NCBI RefSeq assembly: GCF_900107965.1
Contig: NZ_FNVU01000004.1
Location: 434,001 to 498,000, forward strand
Source of the DNA: Actinacidiphila yanglinensis
GTDB lineage: Bacteria; Actinomycetota; Actinomycetes; Streptomycetales; Streptomycetaceae
Length of the DNA: 64,000 nt
Direction of reading: 5' to 3'
The translations under genes and the position numbers were made by a program. Under the pieces are notes generated by a model. That model was not told the DNA's origin. It saw nothing but the letters and a program-made list of their open reading frames with translations, and made no database searches. Of this stretch, positions 43,860 to 53,072 are shown piece by piece. How positions within the stretch are numbered: the stretch's first letter is position 1; the number at the start of each line of letters is the position of its first letter.

Positions 43860-44660
43860 ATGCTCACCAACGACTACGTGCCCGGCGCGCCGAGCTGGCT
43901 CGACCTGGGCAGCCGCGACGTCGACGCCGCGACGGAGTTCTACCGCGCCGTGTTCGGCTGGGAGTTCCGCTCGGCCGGGCCCGACGCCGGCGGGTACGGC
44001 ATGTTCCAGCTCGCCGGGCAGACCGTCGCCGGTCTCGGGCCGATCACCGGCGAGGGTGCCAGCCCGGCCTGGACGGTGTACTTCGAGACCGCCGACGCCG
44101 ACGCCACGTCCAAGGCCGTCGAGCAGGGCGGCGGGACCGTCCGGTTCGCACCGCTCGACATTCCCGGGGAGGCCCGGATCGCCGGGTACACCGACCCGGC
44201 GGGCGCCGAGTTCGCGGTCCTCCAGCCCGGCAGCCTCAAGGGCCTGGACCGGACCGGTGCCGACGCGCTGTGCTGGACCGAGCTCTACACGACGGACGCC
44301 GGCCAGGCCAAGCGCTTCTACGGCACGGTCTTCGGCTGGGACACCGAGGACATGCCGCTGCCCGGAGACGCCGGCAGCTACACGATCGTCTCCCGCGCCG
44401 GCGGCGGCCAGGCCGGCTCGCACGGCGGCATCATGCAGCTCGCGCCCGAGCAGCTGCCCGACGGCCTGTGCTACTGGCAGCCGTACTTCGGGGTCGCCGA
44501 CACCGACGCCGTGGTGACCAGGGCCACCTCGCGCGGGGCGACGCTCCTCATGGCTGCCACCGATGTGCAGGGCGTCGGCAGGATCGCGCTGCTCCGGGAC
44601 CCCGAAGGAGCGTTCTTCGCCGTGCTGCAGCCCGACCCGCCCGCCGTCCCCGCGACCTGA
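43860..44660 (+). CDS. Two-domain VOC (glyoxalase-like) protein
   Basis: 266 residues with two VOC modules (about 8-125 and 138-262): DVDAATEFYRAVFGWEF and DAGQAKRFYGTVFGWDTE begin each, and ADPAGAEFAVLQPG-type and RDPEGAFFAVLQP segments end them. The fold supports metal-dependent lyase, isomerase, dioxygenase or drug-binding roles; which applies is unknown. GGAGGA is 7 nt before the ATG. It is a paralogue of the VOC protein next to afsK (12409-13197), sharing layout and motifs. Convergent with the pseudouridine synthase gene across 65 nt. Confidence 0.88.
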   Translation: MLTNDYVPGAPSWLDLGSRDVDAATEFYRAVFGWEFRSAGPDAGGYGMFQLAGQTVAGLGPITGEGASPAWTVYFETADADATSKAVEQGGGTVRFAPLDIPGEARIAGYTDPAGAEFAVLQPGSLKGLDRTGADALCWTELYTTDAGQAKRFYGTVFGWDTEDMPLPGDAGSYTIVSRAGGGQAGSHGGIMQLAPEQLPDGLCYWQPYFGVADTDAVVTRATSRGATLLMAATDVQGVGRIALLRDPEGAFFAVLQPDPPAVPAT

Positions 44661-44725
44661 GGGACCGCCGCCTGACCAGCACGTCTGCCCGGCGCCCAGG
44701 CCCCTGACGCCTCGCTGCCCGGCCG

Positions 44726-45763
44726 TCAGCCGCCCGCGCGCTCTTCCTCCGCGCCGGGCGGCCACGCGGCCAGGAGGCGGGCGCTGTCGAACCGCAACTC
44801 CCGCCCCGTCAGCGGATCGGTGAACTCCAGCGTCCGCGCCAGCAACTGGAGCGGCCTGGCGAAGGGATCCGCCTCAGCGCCCCCCACCCCCGATGCCGGG
44901 TCCCGCCCCGCCAACGGCTCGGGCCCATCCGCCGGCACCGGATAGACCGGGTCGTTCAGCAACGGCAGCCCCAACCCGTTCATGTGCACCCGCAACTGGT
45001 GCGTGCGCCCGGTCAGCGGAAGCAGCCGGTAGCGGCCGAGCCCGCCCCCCGTCGCCAGCAGCTCGATCCGGCTCTCCGCGTTCCACGGCCCGGGCACCTC
45101 CCGCGCCGCCATCTGCCCGCGCTCTTTCTCGATGCGGCTGCGCACCGTCAACGGCAGCGCCACCGCCGGGTCGTGGGCCGCGACCGCTTCGTACACCTTG
45201 CGCACCCGCCGGTCCCGGAAGAGCGTCTGGTACGCCCCGCGGTCCTCGGGGCGTACGACGAACAGCACCACGCCCGCGGTCAGCCGGTCCAGCCGGTGCG
45301 CCGGCGCCAGCAGCGGCAGCCCCAGGTCGCGCCGGAGCCGGGCCAGTGCCGTCTCGGTGACGTGGCTGCCGCGCGGCGTGGTGGCCAGGAAGTGCGGCTT
45401 GTCCGCGACCACGATCCGCTCGTCCCGGTACAGCACCTCCACCGGGAACGGCACGACCGGCTCCACCGGGAAGTCCCGGTGGAACCACACCCACGCCCCC
45501 GCTTCGTACGGCGTCCGCTCTTCCACCGGTCCGGTCGCGGTCACGAACCGCCCCTCGGCGAGCATGGCCTCGATCCGCTCGCGCCCCACCGCCGGGCCGT
45601 ACCGCGCCAGCAGGTACCCGCCCACCGTCGCCCAGCCCGCAGCACCCGCAGCACCCGAGCCACTCGCCGGCCCGGGGCCGGGCAGACGCACTCGCACCGG
45701 GTCGACCCCCTCACGCTGCCCCAGCGGCGCGGCCGGCGCCCTGCGCCCCGGTCTGCGTGTCAT
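44726..45763 (-). CDS. RluA-family pseudouridine synthase
   Basis: 345 residues. It isomerises uridine to pseudouridine in rRNA or tRNA; the target site cannot be assigned. The catalytic motif is PAHRLDRLTAGVVLF (near 155-169, Asp in HRLD). Others are VLYRDERIVVADKPHFLATTPRG, and LLPLTGRTHQLRVHMNGLGLPLLNDPVY (the R-T-H-Q-L-R-V-H block). An S4-like N-terminal segment is seen (VGGYLLARYGPAVGRERIEAML). The C-terminus carries a Gly/Ala/Asp-rich insertion before the last strand. The ATG at 45763 is used; the longer frame reads as filler. Confidence 0.92.
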   Translation of the reverse strand: MTRRPGRRAPAAPLGQREGVDPVRVRLPGPGPASGSGAAGAAGWATVGGYLLARYGPAVGRERIEAMLAEGRFVTATGPVEERTPYEAGAWVWFHRDFPVEPVVPFPVEVLYRDERIVVADKPHFLATTPRGSHVTETALARLRRDLGLPLLAPAHRLDRLTAGVVLFVVRPEDRGAYQTLFRDRRVRKVYEAVAAHDPAVALPLTVRSRIEKERGQMAAREVPGPWNAESRIELLATGGGLGRYRLLPLTGRTHQLRVHMNGLGLPLLNDPVYPVPADGPEPLAGRDPASGVGGAEADPFARPLQLLARTLEFTDPLTGRELRFDSARLLAAWPPGAEEERAGG

Positions 45764-45937
45764 CGTGCCCGTCCTCTGTCCGTCCCGTCCCGAGCCGCCG
45801 TGTCCGCCCGGTCGGGGGTCGCCCACTCGCCGGCAGGCCCGGCCCGGTCCAGGCCCGACCTGCCAGGTCCGCCCGCGCACCGGGCAGGCCCACCCGCGCA
45901 CCGGGCGGGGCCCACCCGCCTACCGCCAGGCTACGGC

Positions 45938-47074
45938 TCAGGACTCCGGGGAGCCGCCCATCATGCGCAGCATCGACAGTCCGCCGGTGCGCAGGAAGCG
46001 GACCACCAGCGCGGCCGCACCCAGCAGGAACACGATGTTGAGCCACGTCGTGTAGTTCCAGCTCACGCCGTCCTCCGGGATCTTCGCCCGCGCCTGATCG
46101 GGGACCAATCCGAGGCCGCCGAAGACGAGTTCGACCACATACCCGGCGGCGACCGACGCGACGTAGAGCGACGCCGACAGCAGGAGCGTCATACGTATTC
46201 CGTAGTACTTCCGGTAGATGTTCAGGATCGGCAGGATCAGCAGGTCGGCGAAGATGAACGCCACCACCCCGCCGAAGCTGATGCCGCCCTTCCACAGCAC
46301 CACCGCCAGCGGCACGTTCCCGATCGAGCAGACGAAGGAGACCAGCGCCACCAGCGGCCCGATCAGCGGGCCCCACACCTTCGCGGCGAGCGGGTGGCCC
46401 TCGAAGAAGAAGCCGCTCCAGAAGGAGTCCGGTACCCATGCGGCGATCGCTCCGGCCACCAGCAGCCCCACCACGAGGTCGCGGATGATCGCGGCCCACT
46501 CCATCACGAAGACGTGCGCCACCGAGGTGTAGCCCTCCCGCGACAGCAGCCGCCGCAGGAACGGTCCGTCGCCGGTCACCGACATGTCCATCGCCGCGTG
46601 GCCCTCCATCGACCCGGCCACCCCGCGCTCCGCCTGCCGCCGCGCCTGCCGGACGGCGCCGCCGTCCAGGAGCAGCCGGAAGAGCACCGCGAGTACCACG
46701 ATCATCACCGGGCCGCCGGTGAACTCGGCGAGCGTGAACTGCCAACCCATCAACAGGGCGAGGATCACTCCGAGTTCGACCACGAGATTGGTCGAGGCGA
46801 TCTCGAAGGCCATGGCGGCGGTGAAGTCCGCGCCCTTGCGGAAGAGCGAGCGCGCGAGCGCCACCGCGGCGTACGAGCACGACGAGGAGGCGGCGCCCAG
46901 CAGCGCTGCCGTGCCCAGCGTGCGGGGCCGGTCGTCCCCCAGCAGCCGCACGACCGTCGCCTTGCGCACCACCGCCTGCACGACCGCCGACAGTGCGAAC
47001 CCGAGCACCAGCGCCCAGGTGATCTCCCAGGTCATCGACCCGGTGATGGACAGCGCGTGTCCCACCGCGTCCAT
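45938..47074 (-). CDS. Permease of the DUF318/ArsP-like family
   Basis: 378 residues with about eight membrane helices in two repeats. Each repeat carries the family's polar-flanked cluster: AALLGAASSSCSYAAVALARSLFRKGADF and PLVALVSFVCSIGNVPLAVVLWKGGISF (the C-S/G-S/N motifs). Relatives include the organoarsenical exporter ArsP and YraQ. The substrate here is unknown; no ArsR gene or arsenic genes lie nearby. GAGGGGG precedes the ATG at 47074 by 9 nt; the frame start at 47140 is unnecessary. It is transcribed away from the HTH gene cluster at 47.3-49.2 kb. Confidence 0.88.
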   Translation of the reverse strand: MDAVGHALSITGSMTWEITWALVLGFALSAVVQAVVRKATVVRLLGDDRPRTLGTAALLGAASSSCSYAAVALARSLFRKGADFTAAMAFEIASTNLVVELGVILALLMGWQFTLAEFTGGPVMIVVLAVLFRLLLDGGAVRQARRQAERGVAGSMEGHAAMDMSVTGDGPFLRRLLSREGYTSVAHVFVMEWAAIIRDLVVGLLVAGAIAAWVPDSFWSGFFFEGHPLAAKVWGPLIGPLVALVSFVCSIGNVPLAVVLWKGGISFGGVVAFIFADLLILPILNIYRKYYGIRMTLLLSASLYVASVAAGYVVELVFGGLGLVPDQARAKIPEDGVSWNYTTWLNIVFLLGAAALVVRFLRTGGLSMLRMMGGSPES

Positions 47075-47302
47075 ACGACGACACCCCCTCGACTCGACCC
47101 GACCCGGCTCCCGCTCACGTACCTGCGAGACCCAGGCCACCGCCCTGTCCGGTGGCCTCTCGCCGGTCCGGCCATGGAATCACATCGCGACTACGCTGCG
47201 TACGCGAGTGCGTGCGGCCTGTGGACAACTCGTCGGGCACCTGCCGAGTGGAGGGGGGCGGCGCGAGCCGGGCGGCCGGGAGGGGGCTCCGCCCCGGCGG
47301 GG

Positions 47303-47806
47303 TCAGTCCTCCCTGCCCTCCGTCAGCTCCCCGAGCCGCTCCAGGTAGCCGCCCTTCTCCTCCCACGCCGTCAGGGCCGCCATGATCTGGTCGTGCGTGG
47401 CGTTGGGCTTGCCCTTGACCACCACGACCATCTCGGTGTTGGGGGACAGCGGCAGGATGGCGGTGTCCAGCGTGGTGCCCTCGGTGAGCGCGCGCGAGAT
47501 GCGCACCGGCAACTCGCCACCGGAGTCCTGGCGCGCGTGCTTGGTGTAGTAGCGGTTGCCCGGTGTGTCGGAGGGCAGCGGATCGCCTCCGTCGAGGATG
47601 TGCTCGATCGAGCCCTGGCCCCACTCCAGAATGCGTTCGATGTCGCGCAGTGTCGCCGTGACGCTCTGGAACTCGTGCCCGCGTTCGATCGTCTGGATGG
47701 CGGTCCGCTTCACGCCGATCGCGTCACCGAGGCGTACCTGGCTGAGCCCTTTGCGTTTGCGTGCTGCTCGGATGACGCCGCCCAGTCGCAACCAATCTCC
47801 GTCCAT
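47303..47806 (-). CDS. XRE-family helix-turn-helix regulator
   Basis: 167 residues. A lambda-type HTH at about 8-62 (LGGVIRAARKRKGLSQVRLGDAIGVKRTAIQTIERG) is followed by a C-terminal half of no recognised family, with TEMVVVVKGKPNATHDQI near the end. It diverges from a second XRE-like gene at 48021. Three HTH genes in a row suggest a small regulatory or accessory island. The start is uncertain: ATG at 47806, 47815 or 47818, none with a good Shine-Dalgarno. Confidence 0.8.
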   Translation of the reverse strand: MDGDWLRLGGVIRAARKRKGLSQVRLGDAIGVKRTAIQTIERGHEFQSVTATLRDIERILEWGQGSIEHILDGGDPLPSDTPGNRYYTKHARQDSGGELPVRISRALTEGTTLDTAILPLSPNTEMVVVVKGKPNATHDQIMAALTAWEEKGGYLERLGELTEGRED

Positions 47807-48020
47807 GGCCCACATCATGCCGGAGCCCAGGCAACCACGCAGCCGTCTTCCGAGCCTTCGACCAGCGCCGGATGCGGCCGGAAGTAGTCCATTGGTTGCA
47901 TGACGGAACGGGAGTTGGGCTCGCGGGTGTGCGGGGGGAGAGAGCTGAAAAGCTCTGATAGCAATGTTCGATGCTCCAATGCGGCTTGCAGCCAGGGTGG
48001 TTGACGGATACTTTCGAGAC

Positions 48021-48275
48021 GTGAGAACGAACGGTGCGGCAATGAGGGCACTCCGCATTGCTCGGAAGATGAGCCTTCGCGAGATGCAGACGCTGACCGG
48101 CCTCGATCGCGGCCATCTGTCCCGTCTGGAGCGCGGCCTGGCCGGTGCGAGCGACGACACGATCCGCCGCTGCGCCCGCGCGCTTGACGTCCCCACCGCC
48201 GCCATCACCCACGACGACCTGGGAAGGCCGGTCGACGGCCCATCGATGCGTGCTCAACGCACCTTTTCCTCTTGA
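48021..48275 (+). CDS. Small XRE-family helix-turn-helix protein
   Basis: 84 residues from the GTG at 48021, essentially one XRE domain: AMRALRIARKMSLREMQTLTGLDRGHLSRLERGLAGASDDTIRRCARALDVP. There is no effector domain, so it may act as a repressor or an excisionase-like regulator. The frame is open to 47964, and an ATG at 48042 would give an even shorter form; no strong ribosome binding site decides. It diverges from the 167-residue XRE gene and precedes the DUF5753 regulator gene by 97 nt. Confidence 0.75.
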   Translation: MRTNGAAMRALRIARKMSLREMQTLTGLDRGHLSRLERGLAGASDDTIRRCARALDVPTAAITHDDLGRPVDGPSMRAQRTFSS

Positions 48276-48371
48276 TAGTTGATAATTCCACCGTGACCTG
48301 CTCGCAGTGTGATTCTCCCCTCGAAGTGGCACACTGCTGCCATTGGGACGCCGCGCGAGGAGGCGGGGGAG

Positions 48372-49238
48372 ATGACCGCAGCGCACGCGTCGAACGGCTC
48401 GACCGTCCGATTGATGGTCCTGGGCAGGCGGTTGCGTGATCTGCGCGCCGCCGCCGAGATGTCCTTCGAGGACGCCGCGCTCGTACTCGACGTCGCCCCC
48501 ATGACGATCCGCCGGATGGAGATCGCCAAGGGCCGATGGAAACTCCCCTACGTCAGGAGCCTGCTGGAGGCGTACGGCGTGCCCGAGGCCGAGGCCGTGC
48601 CGTTCCTCGACCTGGTCCGGGAGGCCAACGAGCCGGGCTGGTGGCATGGTTACCGCGACGCGCTGCCGTCCTGGTTCAACGCCTACGTCAGCCTGGAGCA
48701 GGCGGCCGCCCTCATCCGCGGCTACGAACCCCACTACGTCCCCGGCCTGCTCCAGACCGAGGCGTACGCCCGCGCTGTCCTGCGCACCGGGAGCAACGGC
48801 GCCGGACCCGGCCTCGACCGCCGTGTCGCGGTCCGCGCCGAGCGGCAGAAACTCCTCACCGCCCCGACGCCGCCGGAGATATGGATGGTGATCGACGAGA
48901 CGGTGCTGCGCCGCCCGGTGGTCCCGCCCGACGTGATGCGCGGCCAGCTCGACCGGCTGGCCGAACTGATCGACCTGCCCCATGTCACGCTCCAGATCAT
49001 GCCGTTCGGCACCTGCCCCCACGAGGGGATGTACGGGCCGTTCCACATCTTCCGCCTGCCGCACGAGGAGATCTCCGACATCGTCTACATCGAGTACCTC
49101 GCCGGCGCGATGTACCTCGATCAGGGTGACGAGGTCGCCGTCTTCCACGAAGCGCTGGACCGGATCTGCGCGCAGGCCCTGCCGGTCCAGCGGACCGGCC
49201 GCCTCCTCGCCGCCTTCCGCAGGGATCTGACCCGATGA
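48372..49238 (+). CDS. XRE/DUF5753 regulator without an adjacent DUF397 gene
   Basis: 288 residues. HTH at about 14-68 (LGRRLRDLRAAAEMSFEDAALVLDVAPMTIRRMEIAKG), then DUF5753 (about 95-280) with YEPHYVPGLLQTEAYA and HVTLQIMPFGTCPHEGM. It is a paralogue of the regulator at 30597-31472. Usual partners are a neighbouring DUF397 gene, but none is found on either side here, so this is an orphan or acts on a distant partner. GAGGAGG and GGGGGAG precede the ATG at 48372. The next gene downstream is the GH59 glycosidase. Confidence 0.88.
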   Translation: MTAAHASNGSTVRLMVLGRRLRDLRAAAEMSFEDAALVLDVAPMTIRRMEIAKGRWKLPYVRSLLEAYGVPEAEAVPFLDLVREANEPGWWHGYRDALPSWFNAYVSLEQAAALIRGYEPHYVPGLLQTEAYARAVLRTGSNGAGPGLDRRVAVRAERQKLLTAPTPPEIWMVIDETVLRRPVVPPDVMRGQLDRLAELIDLPHVTLQIMPFGTCPHEGMYGPFHIFRLPHEEISDIVYIEYLAGAMYLDQGDEVAVFHEALDRICAQALPVQRTGRLLAAFRRDLTR

Positions 49239-49433
49239 GTCCGTCCGGAGCCCGGCTCCCGGAGACCGCGCGCGGTCGGTGAAGCCCGTCGGGCATGCGC
49301 GGTTCTCCGGGGTACGCCGCTGGTCGGACGCTTGCGGTCCTGTTGGCTTCTGTTTTTTCCGTCGCGAGGATTGACCGAGAAGCGAACACGACCGCACACT
49401 GTGCGCCATTCCCCCCAATGAAGGGTGTCAACT

Positions 49434-52202
49434 ATGGCACGCATAGGCAGACTTGCCCCGGTGTGGGTGATCGCGCTGCTTGCCGCCCTGCTTGCGGTCG
49501 GTGTGTCCCCCGCGCACGCCGCCGCGTCCACGACGATCACCGTGGACGGCAGCAAGGGCGGCCGGACGTTCGACGGGATCGGCGCGATCAGCGGCGGAGG
49601 CGGCAACTCCCGGCTGCTGACCGACTATCCGGCCGCGCAGCAGTCGCAGATCCTGGACTACCTGTTCACGCCCGACTACGGCGCCGACCTGCAGATCCTC
49701 AAGGCGGAGATCGGCGGCGACGCCAACTCCACCGACGGCTCGGAGCCGTCCATCGAGCACAGCAAGGGCACCGTCAACTGCAACGCCGGCTACGAGTTCT
49801 GGCTGATGAAGCAGGCCAAGGCCCGCAACCCCGCCATCAAGCTCTACGGCCTGGCCTGGGCGGCGCCCGGCTGGATCAGCGGCGGCTTCTGGTCGACCGA
49901 CACCATCAACTACCTCATCTCCTGGCTCGGTTGCGCCAAGCAGGACGGGCTGTCCATCGACTACCTCGGTGGCTGGAACGAGCGCGGCCACGACGTCAAC
50001 TGGTACATCCAGCTCCGCTCCGCGCTGAACGCCGCCGGCTACTCCGGAGTGCAGATCGTCGGTGACGACAGCGGCTGGGGTGTCGCGGACGACATGGCGT
50101 CGAACTCCGCGTTCAACAACGCCGTGCAGGTCATCGGTGCGCACTACCCCTGCCAGGGCGGAGACGGCGGCAACGCCGACACCTGCTCCAGCACCGCCAA
50201 CGCCAAGAACAACGGCAAACCGCTGTGGGCCAGCGAGAACGGCTCCCTCGACATGAACTCCGGTGCTCCCGCGTTGATCCGCTCGATCACCCGGGGCTAC
50301 GTCGACGCCGACATGACCGCCTACCTCAACTGGCCCCTGGTCGCGGCGATCTACCCGAACCTGCCCTATGCCACGGTGGGCCTGGCCACCGCGGGCTCCC
50401 CCTGGTCGGGCAACTACAGCATCGGCGAGAACACCTGGGCCACCGCCCAGGTCACGCAGTTCGCCCAGCCCGGCTGGACGTTCATCGACTCCGCCTCCGG
50501 CTACCTCAACGGAGCCGAGTCCAACGGCAGTTACGTGACGCTGAAGTCACCCAACGGCAAGGACTACTCCACCGTCCTGGAGACCACCACCGCCACCGCC
50601 GCCCAGACCGCGACCTTCACCGTCCAGGGCGGCCTGGGCACCGGAGCCGTCCACGTCTGGGCCACCGACGTCAACCACCCCTCCTCCGCAACCGACTTCG
50701 TCCACACCCAGGACATCACCCCGGCCGCCGACGGGACGTACTCCCTGACCATGCAGCCCGGTTACATCTACACCGCCTCCACCACCACCGGCCAGGGCAA
50801 GGGCACCGCCACCGCCCCGGCCGCCCACGCCCTCGCGCTGCCCTACTCCGACAACTTCGACAACGACGCCACCAGCACCGAGGCGACGTACCTCTCCGAC
50901 ATGCAGGGCTCCTACGAGGTCCAGCCCTGTGCGTCCGGCCGTTCGGGGCAGTGCGTGCAGCAGATGGCGCCGGTCAAGCCGATCGAATGGCAGGACGACT
51001 CCGACGCGTACTCGCTGATCGGCGATCCGACCTGGTCGAACTACACGGTCAGCTCCGACGTGGACCTGCGGCAGGCCGGCACCGTGGAACTGCTGGGCCG
51101 CGCCAACACGCAGAACCGGCCGCAGAGCCACCAGGCGGCGTACGAGGTCCGGTTGAGCGACAGCGGTGCCTGGTCGATCGCGAAGAACACCAGCGCGGGA
51201 AACCTGAGCACCCTCGCCTCCGGCACCCACGCGTCGATCGGCCTGAACACCTGGCACACGCTGAGCCTCGGCTTCTCGGGTGACCAGATCACGGCGAAGC
51301 TCGACGGTGCGACCCTCGGCACGGTCGCCGACAACTCGTACCAGAGCGGCCAGGTCGGCATCGGCGTTGTCGGCTACCAGACCGACCAGTTCGACAACCT
51401 GTCCGTCACGCCCAACGCAGCGGGGAACATCAGCGGTTTCCTGAAGGACGCCAACTCCGGCCTGTGCGCGGACGTCACCGGCCTCAGCCAGAACAACAAC
51501 ACGCCGGTCGAGCTGTGGGACTGCAACGGCGGCGCCAACCAGAGCTGGACGGCGACCCCCGCCAAGCAACTCCAGGTGTCCGGGACCAAGTGCCTGGACG
51601 CAGCGGCTGCCGGCACCGCGAACGGGACGGCCGTCCAGATCTACGACTGCAACGGCACCGCCGCCCAGCAGTGGACGGTCAATGCCGACGGCAGCGTGGT
51701 GAACACCGGTTCGGGCAAGTGCCTGGACGCCACCGGCGGGTCCACCGCGACCGGCACCCTGCTCGAACTGTGGGACTGCAACGGCGGCGCCAACCAGACG
51801 TGGGCCCGCGGCAACACCACGGGCCCGCTCAAGGGCGAGGGTTCGGGCCGCTGCGTCGACGTGCCCGCCGCGAGCCAGGACAACGGCACGAAGCCCGCGC
51901 TGTGGGACTGCAACGGCGCGAACAACCAGGCGTGGACGTCCACCGCAACCGACCAGCTGACCGTGTACGACACCAAGTGCCTGGAGGTGATCGGCGCCGG
52001 CACCACCGACGGCACCGGCGTGCAGATCAACGCGTGCAACGGCTCGGCCGCCCAGCAGTGGCGGGTCAGGGCCGACGGCACGGTGGTCAACACCGGGTCC
52101 GGCAAGTGCCTGGACGTCACCGGCGCCGGCACCGCCGACAACACCCCACTGGAGATCTGGACCTGCAACGGCGGCAGCAACCAGAGCTGGTCGCGCACCT
52201 GA
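49434..52202 (+). CDS. Secreted GH59 galactosylceramidase-like glycosidase with two ricin-type lectin domains
   Basis: 922 residues. A Sec signal peptide (1-29, cleaved after AHA) precedes a GH59 catalytic TIM barrel (about 35-330): FDGIGAISGGGGNSRLL, ILKAEIGGDANSTDGSEPS, acid/base E183 in LGGWNERG and nucleophile E268 in WASENGS. A beta-domain (about 340-460) and a laminin-G-like lectin domain (about 470-665) complete the galactocerebrosidase core. Two ricin B/CBM13 trefoils follow (about 670-920) with six Q-x-W repeats (NQSW, QQW, NQTW, NQAW, QQW, NQSW). It should cleave beta-galactosyl bonds in galactolipids or galactans. AAGGG 8 nt upstream supports the ATG at 49434. Confidence 0.92.
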   Translation: MARIGRLAPVWVIALLAALLAVGVSPAHAAASTTITVDGSKGGRTFDGIGAISGGGGNSRLLTDYPAAQQSQILDYLFTPDYGADLQILKAEIGGDANSTDGSEPSIEHSKGTVNCNAGYEFWLMKQAKARNPAIKLYGLAWAAPGWISGGFWSTDTINYLISWLGCAKQDGLSIDYLGGWNERGHDVNWYIQLRSALNAAGYSGVQIVGDDSGWGVADDMASNSAFNNAVQVIGAHYPCQGGDGGNADTCSSTANAKNNGKPLWASENGSLDMNSGAPALIRSITRGYVDADMTAYLNWPLVAAIYPNLPYATVGLATAGSPWSGNYSIGENTWATAQVTQFAQPGWTFIDSASGYLNGAESNGSYVTLKSPNGKDYSTVLETTTATAAQTATFTVQGGLGTGAVHVWATDVNHPSSATDFVHTQDITPAADGTYSLTMQPGYIYTASTTTGQGKGTATAPAAHALALPYSDNFDNDATSTEATYLSDMQGSYEVQPCASGRSGQCVQQMAPVKPIEWQDDSDAYSLIGDPTWSNYTVSSDVDLRQAGTVELLGRANTQNRPQSHQAAYEVRLSDSGAWSIAKNTSAGNLSTLASGTHASIGLNTWHTLSLGFSGDQITAKLDGATLGTVADNSYQSGQVGIGVVGYQTDQFDNLSVTPNAAGNISGFLKDANSGLCADVTGLSQNNNTPVELWDCNGGANQSWTATPAKQLQVSGTKCLDAAAAGTANGTAVQIYDCNGTAAQQWTVNADGSVVNTGSGKCLDATGGSTATGTLLELWDCNGGANQTWARGNTTGPLKGEGSGRCVDVPAASQDNGTKPALWDCNGANNQAWTSTATDQLTVYDTKCLEVIGAGTTDGTGVQINACNGSAAQQWRVRADGTVVNTGSGKCLDVTGAGTADNTPLEIWTCNGGSNQSWSRT

Positions 52203-52218
52203 TCCGCGCCCTGAGCCC

Positions 52219-52261
52219 GGGCGGGCTCGCTGTGACGGAGGCACGCACAGGGGGCCCGCCC
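52219..52261 (+). terminator. Terminator after the GH59 gene
   Basis: GGGCGGGC (52219-52226) and GCCCGCCC (52254-52261) form a perfect 8-bp stem with a 27-nt loop, 17 nt past the stop. No T-tract follows. Confidence 0.5.
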
Positions 52262-52500
52262 GATCCCCGCCCCACCCTTGTCGGATCCCCGGGTGGACGA
52301 CGCTGGTCCGGAAGGATGCGCCCGATCGTGTGAACGCCCCGGCCGTCCTGCAGCCGCAGGCCCCGTGCACGGCGCGTCGTCGAGGGTCTCCCGCCGGGCT
52401 GGGGTCAGGTGGCGGCCGGGAGCGATCTTCGTAGGCTCGGTGGCATCCCCCACAGGCTTTGTGCCGGGCCCGGTCCGTCACCACCCGAAGGAGAGCCGTC

Positions 52501-53007
52501 ATGACTGCTTCCGCCGCCCCGGGGTCCTCCCGGCGTTCGGACGAGGACCTCGCAGGGTTCACGGCCTCGCCCGAGTTCGTCGCGGCCCTGCAGCAGATCG
52601 TGGTGGACCTCGTGGAGCTGAGCCTCCAGGGGAAGCAGGCGCACTGGAACGTGGTGGGCCACAACTTCCGGGACCTGCACCTGCAACTGGACGAGGTCGT
52701 CGACGACGTCCGGGAGGCGACCGACACCATCGCCGAGCGCATGCGGGCCGTGAAGGCCGTTCCGGACGGGCGCTCCGACACGGTCGTGGCCGCGACCACG
52801 CTTCCCCGTTACCCCGAGGGCGAGCAGAGCGTCGCTGCCGTGGTCGATCTGATCACCGCACGCCTGCGCGCCGCCGCCGACACCGTGCGCACCGTGCACG
52901 ACCGGGTCGACAGCGAGGACCCCTCGACCGCCGACCTCCTCCACACGATCATCGACAGCCTGGAGAAGCACGCCTGGATGGTCGGCGCGGAGAACCGGTC
53001 CGCCTGA
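52501..53007 (+). CDS. dps: Dps-family DNA-protection/ferritin-like protein
   Basis: 168 residues, the typical size. Dps dodecamers oxidise and store iron with peroxide and shield DNA in starvation and stress. The inter-subunit ferroxidase site is seen as QGKQAHWNVVGHNFRDLHLQLDEVVDD (H48, H60, D64, with acidic ligands after). The core four-helix bundle runs from about 25 to 165. The N-terminal extension is short (about 20 residues, Ser/Arg-rich) and may bind DNA. The ATG at 52501 has AAGGAGAG just upstream; the frame start at 52459 is rejected. It is followed directly by the small HTH gene. Confidence 0.92.
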   Translation: MTASAAPGSSRRSDEDLAGFTASPEFVAALQQIVVDLVELSLQGKQAHWNVVGHNFRDLHLQLDEVVDDVREATDTIAERMRAVKAVPDGRSDTVVAATTLPRYPEGEQSVAAVVDLITARLRAAADTVRTVHDRVDSEDPSTADLLHTIIDSLEKHAWMVGAENRSA

Positions 53008-53024
53008 GGACGGCGTCCCCGGGG

Positions 53025-53066
53025 TGACAACGGGGGGTTGACGTGACAACCGGGGGTTGTCATCCT
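53025..53066 (+). promoter_or_regulatory. Promoter with duplicated TGACAAC palindromes before the small HTH gene
   Basis: TGACAACC-GGG-GGTTGTCA (53044-53062) is a perfect 8-bp-arm palindrome; a degenerate copy TGACAAC-GGGGG-GTTGAC lies 19 bp upstream (53025-53042). TTGACG (53038-53043) as -35 and CATCCT (53061-53066) as -10 are 17 bp apart with the palindrome filling the spacer. Transcription would begin at or just before the ATG at 53073, so the mRNA is nearly leaderless. Autoregulation is inferred. Confidence 0.6.
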
Positions 53067-53072
53067 GATGGC

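Noticed and set aside
44984..47887. 967-codon frame spanning the pseudouridine synthase, permease and XRE genes
   Set aside because: Runs across three well-supported genes on the other strand; His/Arg/Gln-rich filler.
50547..52799. 750-codon frame antisense to the GH59 gene
   Set aside because: Shadow of repetitive lectin sequence; no start site support.
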